This document shows positions 27,923 to 37,678 of a stretch of DNA of 64,000 nucleotides, in pieces; position 1 is the stretch's first letter; the number at the start of each line of letters is the position of its first letter. The position numbers and the translations under genes were made by a program. The notes below the pieces were generated by a model that did not search any database, had not been told where the DNA came from, and saw only the letters and a list, made by a program, of their open reading frames with translations. This stretch comes from Acinetobacter pecorum (GTDB lineage: Bacteria > Pseudomonadota > Gammaproteobacteria > Pseudomonadales > Moraxellaceae). Location: assembly GCF_014837015.1 (NCBI RefSeq), contig NZ_JACSPT010000001.1, forward strand, positions 30,521 to 94,520. Direction: 5' to 3'.

Positions 27923-29776
27923 TTATGACAGATCATCCCTTAACATATCAATTGTTACGCTGTTTGTATCTGGTTGCTGCGACGTCTCTGGTGTTTGCGC
28001 TTTATAGCGTTGATCTTGAGCAAATAGATACTCCAGTTCAGCCAAACTGTTCCGGTAGTTTTTATCTGTTGAATGTTGTTCTGGATCCAGATCATACTGG
28101 CTGCTTAAAAGCTGTTCATCCTGTTCACGGAAGTTTTGGATCTGTAACTGGCTGTCTTTGGGGTTAGTATTAAGCTGGTCTAATAAGGCGTGACTCAGTT
28201 CTAATGCAGAAAGGTAGGTTTCACGCCAGATGTGTTGCACGCCCAAATCCTGTAATAACTGCACATGATGCCGGTCACGGGCGCGAACCCATAAACTGAT
28301 TTCAGGATAATTCAGCCGCAGATGCCGCAGGATCAACATTGAGTCTTCAATATCATCAATGGCGACAATGACCTGTTGCACCGTGGCAACCCCTGCCTGC
28401 ATCAAGGCTGCCGGTTCTGTCGCATCTGCCTGATAGAAAGGGATATCGTACTGCGCCAGAAGCTCAGTGGCTGGCACAGTGCTGTCCATGACACTAAATG
28501 CATGCTGCTGTTGCAGTAAAATCCGGGCAATGATCTGTCCGAAGCGGCCAAAGCCAATCAGCAGGATTGGCGTATGAGCTTGAGGATTAATATCAGTTTC
28601 AAAAGTCGCTGCCAGATGATTGTGGCGATCCAGACGCGGTAAGATCTGACTGTGTAATAACCAATAAAATGCGGGGGCCAGCAGCAAGGAAAAACTCACC
28701 ATCCACAGCAAGGGAGAGAGCAGATCACCCCTAATAATCTGGTCGGATACTGCAATCATCAGTGCCAGTAAGGCAAATTCACCGCCCTGTGCCAAGCTGC
28801 CAGCCAGCAGGGTAGTATTGCGCCAGCTATTTTGATAATAGCGTGCCAATACCAAAGTAACAGTAAACTTGATCAAGATTAAAGCCAAAGTTCCGCCCAG
28901 AATCATCCAGGGAAAATCCAGCAGATCAGGTAAGTGCAATGACATGCCAAAGCTGATAAAGGCCAGGCCCATCAACAGGCCTTGAAAAGGCCGAATCGTA
29001 CTTTCTACCGCAGGCCTGAAATCTGAATCTGCCAGTAAAATTCCGGCAAACAAGGCTCCCAGGAATAGATTTATCCCGAGGGTATTCATTAATACCAATA
29101 ATGCCAAGATCACTGTAACTGTCACAATGACATGTAATTCATGACCGCCGCTTTTGGCAATCCAGCGATACAACGGCTGCATCAGATAGCGGTTACACAG
29201 GAACAGACCGCTTAACGTCGCGATGATCGCAGCAAAGTAGGCCACGCCATGTTCAGTGGATCGAATCCCGGCAAATAAGGGAATGGCTGCAATCACCAGA
29301 ATGGCCAACAGGGCATGAACCAGCAGAATCGAATAGGTCTGTTGACCATAACTGGTGGCAAACTGTTGCTGGTTGTTCAACTGTTGAATGACCAGTGTCA
29401 TGGCAGACAAACTGCCGGCAAGCCCAATCACGATGCTAGCAAGCAGACTTTGCTGCAAAAAGGTCCATGCCATCAAACTGAAAATCAGCGCGCTGGTCAG
29501 TACTTGTAAAGTTGCCATCATCCATAGGGTGGGGTGGATCTGGAGGATGCGTTGTGGTCTGAGTTGCAGGCCGATCCAGAACATGAGCGCCATCAGGCTG
29601 ACTTGCATGAAACTACGCATGACTTCGGGTGCCTGAATCAGATGCAAAAGGCCTGGACTCAAGATAATTCCTGTTAACAGATAGCCCAGCACACTTGGCA
29701 ACCTGAGCCTTTTACTCAGTGGCACCATCAACAGTGCAATGACCAGAACCAGTGTGATTTGTAACAGTATCGACAT
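27923..29776 (-). CDS. CPA2-family monovalent cation:proton antiporter with TrkA-N domain
   Basis: 617 residues. About 12 membrane helices span residues 1-385, beginning with LLMVPLSKRLRLPSVLGYLLTG, typical of the Kef/YbaL group. A cytoplasmic Rossmann domain (TrkA-N) starts near 402 (ILLIGFGRFGQIIARIL) and extends to about 520, with a Gln-rich tail. It probably exchanges K+ or Na+ for protons under nucleotide or redox control. AGGAAA just before the ATG supports the start. Distance to priA is 75 bases, with no terminator between them, so the two may be co-transcribed. Confidence 0.9.
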   Translation of the reverse strand: MSILLQITLVLVIALLMVPLSKRLRLPSVLGYLLTGIILSPGLLHLIQAPEVMRSFMQVSLMALMFWIGLQLRPQRILQIHPTLWMMATLQVLTSALIFSLMAWTFLQQSLLASIVIGLAGSLSAMTLVIQQLNNQQQFATSYGQQTYSILLVHALLAILVIAAIPLFAGIRSTEHGVAYFAAIIATLSGLFLCNRYLMQPLYRWIAKSGGHELHVIVTVTVILALLVLMNTLGINLFLGALFAGILLADSDFRPAVESTIRPFQGLLMGLAFISFGMSLHLPDLLDFPWMILGGTLALILIKFTVTLVLARYYQNSWRNTTLLAGSLAQGGEFALLALMIAVSDQIIRGDLLSPLLWMVSFSLLLAPAFYWLLHSQILPRLDRHNHLAATFETDINPQAHTPILLIGFGRFGQIIARILLQQQHAFSVMDSTVPATELLAQYDIPFYQADATEPAALMQAGVATVQQVIVAIDDIEDSMLILRHLRLNYPEISLWVRARDRHHVQLLQDLGVQHIWRETYLSALELSHALLDQLNTNPKDSQLQIQNFREQDEQLLSSQYDLDPEQHSTDKNYRNSLAELEYLFAQDQRYKAQTPETSQQPDTNSVTIDMLRDDLS

Positions 29777-29851
29777 TTTCCTGCCCTAAATTTATGCTTG
29801 ATCCAGACTCGCAGTTTCGTATTCTAGAGCGACCCTCAGGCGCAATATCTC

Positions 29852-32074
29852 TTAGCTCAGTTCCTGAGGGTCTATGTCCAGCGTGAGCTTCATGCTGGAA
29901 GGCTTGTCCTGCAGCATGTTTTGCCACCAGCTGCGCATATAGTAATGCAGACGTGGACGATCTGCTGACAATAGCACCATATGTGACTGATAGCGTCCAG
30001 CCTTACGTTCCATTGGCGCAGGAATCGGTCCCCAGATGTCCAGCACCAGATCGGGATATTGCCTGAGAAGAGCTGCATGTTTCTGTAAGAATTCGGTATT
30101 TTGTGCCTGATCCTTGGATTCACAGCGAATCAGGATGGCATAACGATAGGGCGGCATCTGGGCAATCTGCCGTTCTTTTAAGGTTTGCTGGGCAAACACG
30201 CGATAATTTTCATTCACCAGCGTATTTAGTAGGGCATGATCAGGTCTGAGCGTCTGCAAATAGACATCGCCTTTGTGTTCACCACGTCCGGCCCGGCCTG
30301 CAACCTGCACGATCAATTGTGCAGTCCGTTCAGTAGCACGGAAATCAACACTGAGCAGACCGGAATCGATATCCAGAATCGCCACCAGCGTCACATAAGG
30401 AAAATGATGGCCTTTGGCCAGCATCTGGGTGCCGAGCAGAATTGCTGGTTCGCTTTTCTGAATCTTGTCATAGATTTTCTGCCAGCTGCCGACCCGACTG
30501 GTGGAATCGCGATCGACCCGAATCACCTCAAAATCCGGAAAGAGTTCATTCAGATGTTCTTCGACTTTGCCGGTGCCCATGCCCAGTGTAACCAGTTCCT
30601 GATGCTGACATTGCGGGCAGTGTTCCGGCATACGGTGAATGGTACCGCAATGATGACAATGCAGATGCTGATAAGGCTGACGGTGTACAGTGAAGTTGGC
30701 ATCACAGTGCGGACATTGTGCCTGCCAGCCGCAACTGCCACAAAGCAGAACGGGGGCATAGCCACGGCGGTTTAAAAAAATCAGCACCTGTTCCTTTTTC
30801 TCCAGACGCTTTTTGATGTCCTGAATCAATTGCAGGCTAATCCCATGCTGCTTCTGTGCGACTTTTAAATCCAGAATATGGATTTTGGGCATCAAGGCCG
30901 TGCCGGCACGCTGGTTCAGCTCCAGCACCTGCATCTTGCCATGTTGCACCAGCGCATAACTGTCAATGCTTGGAGTGGCTGACCCTAAGATTACCGGACA
31001 TTGCTGTAAATGGCCGCGGTACAGGGCGACATCTCGGGCATGATAGCGGAAGCCTTCCTGCTGTTTAAAGGACAGGTCATGTTCTTCATCCAGAATGATC
31101 AGGCCCAGATTCGGCATTGGCGTATAAATGGCGGAACGTGTACCCAGCACAATCGAGGCTTTGCCGGTTTCTGCCGACTGCCAGGCTTGTAGCCGTTTGG
31201 AATCATTCAGCCCGGAATGCAGCAGCGCAATATGGCAATGAAAACGGGACTGAAACCGGCTGATGGTTTGCGGCGTCAGGCCGATTTCCGGCACCAGCAC
31301 CAGCACCTGTTTGCCCTGTTTCAGTACCTGCTCCATGATCTGCAAATACACTTCAGTTTTACCGCTGCCGGTCAGACCATCCAGTAAAAAAGCCTGATAT
31401 TGATTGCGATATTTTAATACCTGTTCGACTGCATGTTTTTGTTCAGGATTGGCCGTTAGCGGCATCTGTGCCAGTTGCATCGGCTGCGGACTGAAATCTT
31501 GTAACTCCAGCACACAGGCGCAAATCTCTTTTTTCTCCAGTGCTTTTAAGGTCGCGGTTTCAATCCCGGCCATGTTGAGCACAGTTTCAGTGGTCCCGAC
31601 CGGATGCAGTTTTAAAATCCGGTAGGCTTCCTGCTGCTTGTCTGAACGGCGTACTTTGGCCTCGGCATTAGTGTCCAGGAGCTTCCAGGTGCGAGCCAGC
31701 AGGTTATAAGGCTTGCCCTGACGCAGCAGGGTTGGCAGGGCACTGTGGACGACTTCACCGATCGGAAACTGATAATACTGTGCTGACCATGTCAACAAAC
31801 TTAAAACTTTGCTATCTATAATGGCACGTTCATCGAGCAGTTCGGTCACAGCCTTAAGTTTAAAGCGCGGGTCGAGAGGAGTGTCTGCGGACAGTTTTTC
31901 GATAATCACCCCGACCAGATTCTGCCGGCCAAACGACACCAGTACACGTGCGCCAATCTGCGCCTGTTCAAATTGTTCTGCACTCATTGTGTAATCAAAA
32001 CAATCAAATACATGCACAGGTACAGCAACGCGTACGCGATAAAGTGGACTTGAATCTGGGTGAGAATTTTGCAT
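29852..32074 (-). CDS. priA: PriA, primosomal replication-restart helicase
   Basis: 740 residues. Walker A GLTGSGKTEVYLQ near 230, DEEH box LDEEHDLSFKQQEG near 330, and eight zinc-binding cysteines between about 446 and 492 (CGSCGWQAQCPHC, CHHCG, CPQCQ). Motif V/VI region is LGTQMLAKGHHFPYVTLV and QVAGRAGRG. PriA recognises stalled forks and loads the replisome, working downstream of RecBCD recombination. It is divergent from gspF with a 150-base gap. Confidence 0.97.
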   Translation of the reverse strand: MQNSHPDSSPLYRVRVAVPVHVFDCFDYTMSAEQFEQAQIGARVLVSFGRQNLVGVIIEKLSADTPLDPRFKLKAVTELLDERAIIDSKVLSLLTWSAQYYQFPIGEVVHSALPTLLRQGKPYNLLARTWKLLDTNAEAKVRRSDKQQEAYRILKLHPVGTTETVLNMAGIETATLKALEKKEICACVLELQDFSPQPMQLAQMPLTANPEQKHAVEQVLKYRNQYQAFLLDGLTGSGKTEVYLQIMEQVLKQGKQVLVLVPEIGLTPQTISRFQSRFHCHIALLHSGLNDSKRLQAWQSAETGKASIVLGTRSAIYTPMPNLGLIILDEEHDLSFKQQEGFRYHARDVALYRGHLQQCPVILGSATPSIDSYALVQHGKMQVLELNQRAGTALMPKIHILDLKVAQKQHGISLQLIQDIKKRLEKKEQVLIFLNRRGYAPVLLCGSCGWQAQCPHCDANFTVHRQPYQHLHCHHCGTIHRMPEHCPQCQHQELVTLGMGTGKVEEHLNELFPDFEVIRVDRDSTSRVGSWQKIYDKIQKSEPAILLGTQMLAKGHHFPYVTLVAILDIDSGLLSVDFRATERTAQLIVQVAGRAGRGEHKGDVYLQTLRPDHALLNTLVNENYRVFAQQTLKERQIAQMPPYRYAILIRCESKDQAQNTEFLQKHAALLRQYPDLVLDIWGPIPAPMERKAGRYQSHMVLLSADRPRLHYYMRSWWQNMLQDKPSSMKLTLDIDPQELS

Positions 32075-32224
32075 ATCTTGGGGTGGAGATCCTGAAGAAA
32101 TTTCGTCGTGCTTAAAGTTCGATTATGTTAGAGTGAGCAGATAATTTATATCAAAGAATATGAATGATTTGGGTGGTCTGACGCAACAGCGTTAAGCAAA
32201 ATTTTGGAAAATTAGAGCATTACA

Positions 32225-33430
32225 ATGCCTGCATATCAGTTTATTGCGCTTGATGCTTCAGGGAAGCAGCAAAAAGGCGTGCTGGAAGGGGATTCTGCGC
32301 GTCAGATCCGGCAACAATTACGGGATAAAGCGCTTATTCCAGTCTCTGTCGATCCTGTAGAGAAAAAAGACCGGCATTATCGACGAAAATGGTTTGAAAA
32401 AAGCCTCACCGCCTATGATCTGGCTCTGATGACCCGGCAATTATCCGTACTGGTCGCCGCCGCAATTCCACTGGAAGAAGCGATTCGCGCCGTCGGCAAG
32501 CAAAGTGAAAAAGTACATGTGCAAAACCTGCTGATGTCAGTGCGCTCAAAAGTGCTGGAAGGGCATAGTCTGGCGCAAGGCTTGCAGCAATCGGGACGGT
32601 TTCCCGAGCTGTATATTGCCACGATTGCGGCCGGTGAGCGTTCCGGGCATCTGGATCTGATTCTGGACCAACTGGCAGACTATACCGAAAATCGTTTCGC
32701 CATGCAGAAAAAAATTCAAGGTGCAATGATCTATCCGATTATCCTGATGCTGATGTCCTTTGCAATCGTGATGGGACTGATGACCTATGTGGTGCCGGAT
32801 ATCGTCAAGACCTTTGACCAGAGTAAAGATGCCCTGCCCTGGATTACCGTGGCCTTGATGAAAGCCAGTGATTTTATCCGCCTTGCCTGGCCATTTTTAT
32901 TGATCGGTGGAGCCTTGGGGATTTTCCTGTTGGTCCGGTTTTTAAGAACCACCGCCGGGCATTATGCCTTTGACCGTCTGACTTTAAAGCTGCCGCTATT
33001 TGGGAAACTATCACGCGGGATTAATGCCGCGCGTTTTGCCAGTACCTTATCCATTTTGACCCAGTCTGGCGTGCCGCTAGTCGATGCATTGCGCATTGGA
33101 GCTGCGGTCAGCAATAACTGGGTAATCCGTGATGCGGTGAATCTGGCTGCTGAAAAAGTGACCGAAGGCGGTAACTTGGCAACCCAACTGGAACGCAGTG
33201 GTTATTTCCCGCCGATGATGGTACAAATGATCAGAAGTGGCGAGGCATCCGGTGAACTCGACCGAATGCTGGAGCGTGCTTCACAGATGCAGGATCGTGA
33301 AGTGACCACCCTGATTTCAACTTTACTGGCTTTGCTGGAACCTTTAATGCTGGTTCTGATGGCCAGTATTGTTCTGGTCATTGTGATAGCAGTAATGCTG
33401 CCAATTGTGAATATGAATAATATGATTTAA
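32225..33430 (+). CDS. gspF: GspF, type II secretion inner-membrane platform protein
   Basis: 401 residues with two T2SSF domains. The N-terminal part PAYQFIALDASGKQQKGVLEG is the usual GspF opening. Membrane helices lie near 168-195, 218-240 and 370-395. Repeated family motifs are LTRQLSVLVAAAIPLEEAI-like in the first half and STLSILTQSGVPLVDALRI with MIRSGEASGELD in the second. GspF couples the GspE ATPase to the pseudopilus. gspG follows 75 bases later; the rest of the system is not in the window. Confidence 0.95.
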   Translation: MPAYQFIALDASGKQQKGVLEGDSARQIRQQLRDKALIPVSVDPVEKKDRHYRRKWFEKSLTAYDLALMTRQLSVLVAAAIPLEEAIRAVGKQSEKVHVQNLLMSVRSKVLEGHSLAQGLQQSGRFPELYIATIAAGERSGHLDLILDQLADYTENRFAMQKKIQGAMIYPIILMLMSFAIVMGLMTYVVPDIVKTFDQSKDALPWITVALMKASDFIRLAWPFLLIGGALGIFLLVRFLRTTAGHYAFDRLTLKLPLFGKLSRGINAARFASTLSILTQSGVPLVDALRIGAAVSNNWVIRDAVNLAAEKVTEGGNLATQLERSGYFPPMMVQMIRSGEASGELDRMLERASQMQDREVTTLISTLLALLEPLMLVLMASIVLVIVIAVMLPIVNMNNMI

Positions 33431-33505
33431 ACAGTAACCAGTTAGAATTTTGCTGTGATCAAGATTCAAGTGGTCTGAATAATGCAAATGAATGAGAGAG
33501 AGTGA

Positions 33506-33940
33506 ATGAAAAGGAAACAATTAAATAAACAGGCAGGCTTTACCTTAATCGAAGTCATGGTGGTGATTGTTATTCTTGGTGTGCTGGCTGCGCTGATCGT
33601 TCCGAACGTGATGGGGCGCGGTGAAAAAGCCAAAGTAGATACCACCGTGATCAAGTTGCAGAGTATTGCAGGTTCACTGGATCAATATAAGCTCGACAAT
33701 GGTAAATATCCAAGCATGCAGGAAGGTGGTCTGGATGCACTGGTGAACCAGCCAGCGACTGCAAAAAACTGGATGCCGGGTGGTTATGTCAAAGGCGGTT
33801 TTCCAAAAGACAGCTGGGATAATGAACTGCAATATGTGATTCCGGGTACCGATGGTCGAAGCTTCGATCTGTATTCATTTGGGGCAGATGGTCAAGCGGG
33901 CGGTGAAGGAACAGATGCCGATATTTATTATCAGCCATAA
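33506..33940 (+). CDS. gspG: GspG, major type II secretion pseudopilin
   Basis: 144 residues. The class III leader is KRKQLNKQAG, with prepilin peptidase cleavage after Gly11 before FTLIEVMVVIVILGVLAAL. The mature Glu5 needed for assembly is present. The C-terminal part has the GspG pattern YKLDNGKYPSMQEGLDAL-like, with WGNELQY-type YVIPG and FDLYSFGADGQAGGEGTDAD, which holds the calcium site. It forms the pseudopilus shaft. Co-oriented with gspF. Confidence 0.97.
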   Translation: MKRKQLNKQAGFTLIEVMVVIVILGVLAALIVPNVMGRGEKAKVDTTVIKLQSIAGSLDQYKLDNGKYPSMQEGGLDALVNQPATAKNWMPGGYVKGGFPKDSWDNELQYVIPGTDGRSFDLYSFGADGQAGGEGTDADIYYQP

Positions 33941-33975
33941 TCGAGAATCATTCTAAATTCTCACTGAATGGAATA

Positions 33976-34020
33976 TATCACTTCACTTCATAGCTTATTT
34001 TTGTGTTAAGTGAAGTGATA
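33976..34020. repeat. Perfect 13-bp inverted repeat after gspG
   Basis: TATCACTTCACTT at 33976-33988 pairs with AAGTGAAGTGATA at 34008-34020 around a 19-base loop. There is no T-run behind it, so it is a poor intrinsic terminator. It may stabilise the gspFG mRNA 3' end. Confidence 0.7.
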
Positions 34021-34224
34021 ATAGGTATTAATTATAAAATATAATATAAGTTTTTGAAAATTATATAAATTAAATAATAGAAACGATATGCGAGTTATAA
34101 TAAGAATTATTCCCATGTTTATCTATTACAATTCTCGTAAGATATGAATAAAGCTACACTTTCTATTTATTTGAAAAAGCTCATAATGCTCTGAAAGGCA
34201 CCTGGCTCGCCAACGGAGAAACAT

Positions 34225-34560
34225 ATGAAAGCATTTATCTTGAAAGATGAAATCAACCAATTTCACTGGTTGATGCTGAAATCTGTTCTTCTGGTTTTAA
34301 GCATGTTGCCGGTCAGTCAGGGAATCGTTCATTTATGGCAGAGCACCGAAGGTAGCAGCCAGATTATGGTGGCTTTCTTTGCCATCAGTTTGATGAGTAG
34401 TTTAATGGCTCTATGTTTCTGGTCAGCATTAAATGCGAGTGTTATTCGCATTCAGGCCGAGCAAAGCTCAGCATTTGAACAGGCTGTAGTTCATATTTAT
34501 CGTCATGTACCGATGCTGTCTTTAGCCAGCATGCTCTGTTATCTGGCAGTACAGTTTTAA
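34225..34560 (+). CDS. Small membrane protein, unknown function
   Basis: 111 residues with three likely membrane helices: about 17-36 (MLKSVLLVLSMLPVSQGIV), 48-72 (VAFFAISLMSSLMALCFW) and 95-111. No motif is recognised. CGGAG lies 7 bases before the ATG. A terminator follows 20 bases after the stop codon, so it forms its own unit. Confidence 0.75.
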   Translation: MKAFILKDEINQFHWLMLKSVLLVLSMLPVSQGIVHLWQSTEGSSQIMVAFFAISLMSSLMALCFWSALNASVIRIQAEQSSAFEQAVVHIYRHVPMLSLASMLCYLAVQF

Positions 34561-34576
34561 ATTTTTGAAAGCAATA

Positions 34577-34606
34577 AAAAACCGAGGCTTTGACCTCGGT
34601 TTTTTA
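34577..34606 (+). terminator. Terminator after the small membrane protein
   Basis: AAAACCGAGG, CTTTGA and CCTCGGTTTTTT form a strong stem and T-run. Confidence 0.88.
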
Positions 34607-34617
34607 TTTCCTTGAGT

Positions 34618-34718
34618 GTTCCTCCCTTTATTAACGGCAGCTTAGGAGAGGTTGATAAGATACTATATTCATGATTCAGGAATCCCCTAAATCCCCCTTT
34701 GTAAAATGGGGACTTGAA
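34618..34718. repeat. Imperfect inverted repeat of a CCCCTAAATCCCCC-type unit
   Basis: The right arm (34680-34718) reads ATCCCCTAAATCCCCC then TTTGTAAAATGGGGAC. The left arm (34618-34654), read on the minus strand, gives CCTCTCCTAAGCTGCC then GTTAATAAAGGGAGG, the same design with about ten changes. Such units occur as dispersed intergenic repeats in many bacteria; here two degenerate copies face each other between convergent genes. Confidence 0.5.
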
Positions 34719-34722
34719 GAAA

Positions 34723-36282
34723 TTACCGTCTAGATTTAAAGCTGACATCCACTTTACGTGGACGGAAGCGCCAGCCCACTAGCAAGAGTAGAACCGAGAA
34801 GATCAGGACCGGCCAGTCGCTGAGTTTCATATACGGGGTTACGCCCTGCATGGCTGGAAGTTCACCACGTAATACCACTTCCTGATCCATCGGGGCTTTT
34901 TTCACGATATGACCATTGTGATCAATAAACGCAGTCACACCAGTATTGGTGGCACGGATAAACCAGCGGCCATTTTCTTTGGCACGCATTTGCACCATCT
35001 GCAGATGCTGTAGCGGCCCTGCTGTACCGGTAAACCAGGCATCATTAGATACGGTTACCAGAAAATCACTCTGGCTGGCATTACGGCGGGTCAAATTAGG
35101 ATAAGCCACCTCATAGCAAATCGCAGAACCCAAAGGATGATTTTTTACATTCAACGGTTCTTGATGATCTGTACCCCGAGTAAAACCACTCATGGACGGA
35201 TCATTCTGTAAACCCGGCAATACCCAGCTTAACCAGCCTGACAAGGGAATATATTCACCAAACGGAACCAGACGCTGTTTCTTGTACAGCCCATCCGATT
35301 CATCTCCGCTCGCCATAATGCTGTTGTAATATTTTGGATAGCCCGCAGTCTGAGATTCGGCCAAATCCCAATACGGAATGCCGGTCACCCAGGCCGTTCC
35401 GGATTTTTCAGCCTGGACTTTCATGGCTTCCAGAAAGGCTTCAATATCAGTCTGGAACATGGGAATCGAAGATTCTGGCCAGACGATCAGATCTCGGCCC
35501 CATTCTGTTTTGCTCAGATTGGCATAAATCAGTAAGGTCTTTACCTGATATTCTGTCAGCCATTTCAGGTCCTGCGGAATATTGCCCTGAATCAGGGAAA
35601 CAGTTAAAGGCTTTTGATTTTTCTGCTCAACAAACGTCAGCTGTGCTGCACCCCAGGCACCGAGTAACAAGATGGCTGAAGGAATCGCCCAGAACAGGCG
35701 TCTATTAAGGATTTCAACCAGCGCACAGGCCAGAATGATCACCACAAAAGAAACCCCGAATACGCCGAATAAGGGCGCATAGGCATCTAGGTAGCGTTCG
35801 GTAAAGGCATAACCAGCAAACAGCCATGGGAACCCGGTAAATACCCAGGTCTTGGCCCATTCAAACAGTACCCAGAGCGGGGCAAAGGTTAAAGGGGTTT
35901 CCGGGAAAAAGCGCCGGTAAACAAAACATTGAACAGCACTAAACAGACCCATCACCAACGCCATGATCAGGATCATCACAATGCTCAGAAAGGCACTGGT
36001 ATCGCCATAGACATGGATGGAGGTATAGAGCCAGAAAGCACCCACAAACCACAAGCCGATCCCGTAAGCCCAGCCAATACCAAAGGCCTGTTTTGCACTA
36101 CGTCCACGCAAGCAGGCATAGAGCAGGGCCGGAGACAGAATGGCTAGCCACCAGTAATGATAGGGAGCCAGTGCCAAGCTGAAGATGGCACCTGCAAATA
36201 AGGCAATTAAGACAGGATAGATCAGCGGCAAGGTTTTCTGCCGCTGAGAAGAACTCAACAGCTTATCGAAATACGCTCTCAT
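34723..36282 (-). CDS. lnt: Apolipoprotein N-acyltransferase
   Basis: 519 residues. N-terminal membrane helices cover about residues 20-220 and a nitrilase-fold domain follows from about 228. The catalytic triad is visible: Glu in IVWPESSIP near 268, Lys in YKKQRLVPFGEYIP near 335 and Cys in SAICYEVAYP near 390. Lnt adds the third acyl chain to lipoproteins at the inner membrane; several lipoprotein substrates are encoded in this window. Its start overlaps the corC-like stop by 4 bases (ATGA), the usual coupling of this pair. Confidence 0.96.
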   Translation of the reverse strand: MRAYFDKLLSSSQRQKTLPLIYPVLIALFAGAIFSLALAPYHYWWLAILSPALLYACLRGRSAKQAFGIGWAYGIGLWFVGAFWLYTSIHVYGDTSAFLSIVMILIMALVMGLFSAVQCFVYRRFFPETPLTFAPLWVLFEWAKTWVFTGFPWLFAGYAFTERYLDAYAPLFGVFGVSFVVIILACALVEILNRRLFWAIPSAILLLGAWGAAQLTFVEQKNQKPLTVSLIQGNIPQDLKWLTEYQVKTLLIYANLSKTEWGRDLIVWPESSIPMFQTDIEAFLEAMKVQAEKSGTAWVTGIPYWDLAESQTAGYPKYYNSIMASGDESDGLYKKQRLVPFGEYIPLSGWLSWVLPGLQNDPSMSGFTRGTDHQEPLNVKNHPLGSAICYEVAYPNLTRRNASQSDFLVTVSNDAWFTGTAGPLQHLQMVQMRAKENGRWFIRATNTGVTAFIDHNGHIVKKAPMDQEVVLRGELPAMQGVTPYMKLSDWPVLIFSVLLLLVGWRFRPRKVDVSFKSRR

Positions 36283-37118
36283 TGGCGCACGGCTCGAATC
36301 AGGTGAATAGAACGCGAATCTGCCTCAAGAATGGTAAACTGCCAGTTTTCCAGTTCAATGGTCTGACCTTCAAGATCATTCACCAGACCAATTTCCTGTA
36401 ATAACAAGCCGCCCATGGTTTCCACTTCATCATCAGGGAAATTCGTATCCAGCATATTATTGAAATACTCGATCGGAGTCAGGGCCTGGACTATCCAGGT
36501 ATTGGCGGTAGTCGGGTCGTTATCCGGAACAATGTACTGTGCTTCTTCATCGATATTGTCATGTTCATCTTCAATTTCACCGACAATCTCTTCCAGAATA
36601 TCTTCCAGTGTCACCAGACCCGAAGTCGTACCGTATTCATCAATCACTACGGCAATATGTGTCTGGGTGTTTTTCAGCATGCGCAGTACCTGATCGGAAC
36701 GGGCACTTTCTGGAACAAACAAAGGCTGGCGCATGAGCGCGCGAATATCGACTTTGGTGGTCGGCTCGGTCAGAAAAGGCAATAAATCCTTGGCCAGCAG
36801 AATTCCGACTACATTGTCGGTCTGATCGGATGAGAATACCGGAAAGCGTGAATGTGCAGACTCGACCAGCACATGCAGGATATCCAGTAGTTGGTCATCT
36901 TCCTGCAAGCTGATCATGGACGTACGGGGCGTCATGACTTCACGAATTTTGGTTGCCGGGAGGTCAAGTACACCCTCAAGCATGGCAACAGTATCGGGTT
37001 CTAAAAATCGACGTGAATCTTGTACTAATTTTAGCAGTTCGTCGCGAGTTTCGGGTGCAGTTCCCAGCCATTTGCGTAAACCGCGCATACCCCACGACGG
37101 GCCTGATTCCTCGTGCAT
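36279..37118 (-). CDS. CorC/HlyC-family CBS-domain protein
   Basis: 279 residues, soluble. A tandem CBS pair spans about 60-190 (VMTPRTSMISLQEDD and HIAVVIDEYGTTSGLVTLED), then the CorC_HlyC domain to the end (TIGGLLLQ-type ETMGGLLLQEIG). The family is linked to magnesium and cobalt efflux or ion homeostasis. It is upstream of and overlaps lnt by 4 bases, matching the corC/ybeX-lnt pair of other gammaproteobacteria. Confidence 0.93.
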   Translation of the reverse strand: MHEESGPSWGMRGLRKWLGTAPETRDELLKLVQDSRRFLEPDTVAMLEGVLDLPATKIREVMTPRTSMISLQEDDQLLDILHVLVESAHSRFPVFSSDQTDNVVGILLAKDLLPFLTEPTTKVDIRALMRQPLFVPESARSDQVLRMLKNTQTHIAVVIDEYGTTSGLVTLEDILEEIVGEIEDEHDNIDEEAQYIVPDNDPTTANTWIVQALTPIEYFNNMLDTNFPDDEVETMGGLLLQEIGLVNDLEGQTIELENWQFTILEADSRSIHLIRAVRQ

Positions 37119-37318
37119 GATTTTTCCTGAAGACTCTTAATATCTAAAAAAACGTGGTTTTATCATACCGCAGAAAATACGCTTGTCTATTGTAAATATG
37201 ATGTGCAGTCTTGATCGCGTAAGTCAGTGCCGATTTTAAACCTGGACCTATATCCAAAGCAGTCCTGTAATCACAGGTTTATGTTAAAATATGATGTCTT
37301 TTCATCCTGAGTGTTTCG

Positions 37319-37579
37319 ATGTCCTTCACTGAAATTATTCCAAGCCTGCAATTGAATACCCGAGGTTTACGTTGTCCTGAGCCGGTAATGATGTTGCATC
37401 AGGCGATCCGTAAATCCAAAGCTGGCGACGTGGTTGAGGTGTTTGCCACGGATAATTCAACGTCTTGGGATATTCCAAAGTTCTGTATGCATCTGGGGCA
37501 TGAATTGCTATTGCAGGAAGAGCGACTGGATGAAAATGGCAATAAAGAATTTCATTATTTAGTGAAAAAAGGCGGCTAA
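37319..37579 (+). CDS. tusA: TusA-family sulfurtransferase
   Basis: 86 residues. The single catalytic cysteine lies in LRCPEPVM (Cys19, CPxP motif), followed by the alpha/beta pattern GDVVEVFATDNSTSWDIPKF. TusA carries persulfide sulfur to TusBCD for tRNA thiolation and to molybdenum cofactor synthesis. It is a single gene, ended by the hairpin at 37634-37665. Confidence 0.9.
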   Translation: MSFTEIIPSLQLNTRGLRCPEPVMMLHQAIRKSKAGDVVEVFATDNSTSWDIPKFCMHLGHELLLQEERLDENGNKEFHYLVKKGG

Positions 37580-37633
37580 ATCTGCCAAAAATTTATGCAT
37601 TTCGTGTACTGATAATTTTGAATTGATCTTGAA

Positions 37634-37665
37634 AATAAACCCGCTCTGAGGCGGGTTTATTTTAT
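37634..37665. terminator. Bidirectional terminator between tusA and the ETF-QO gene
   Basis: AATAAACCCGC, TCTGA and GCGGGTTTATT form an 11-bp stem between two convergent genes, with T-rich flanks in both directions. Confidence 0.88.
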
Positions 37666-37678
37666 TTTGATTTATAAC

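Noticed and set aside
34557..34748. 63-codon minus-strand frame with repeated KGG segments
   Set aside because: It is the translation of the intergenic inverted repeat and a terminator, not a gene.
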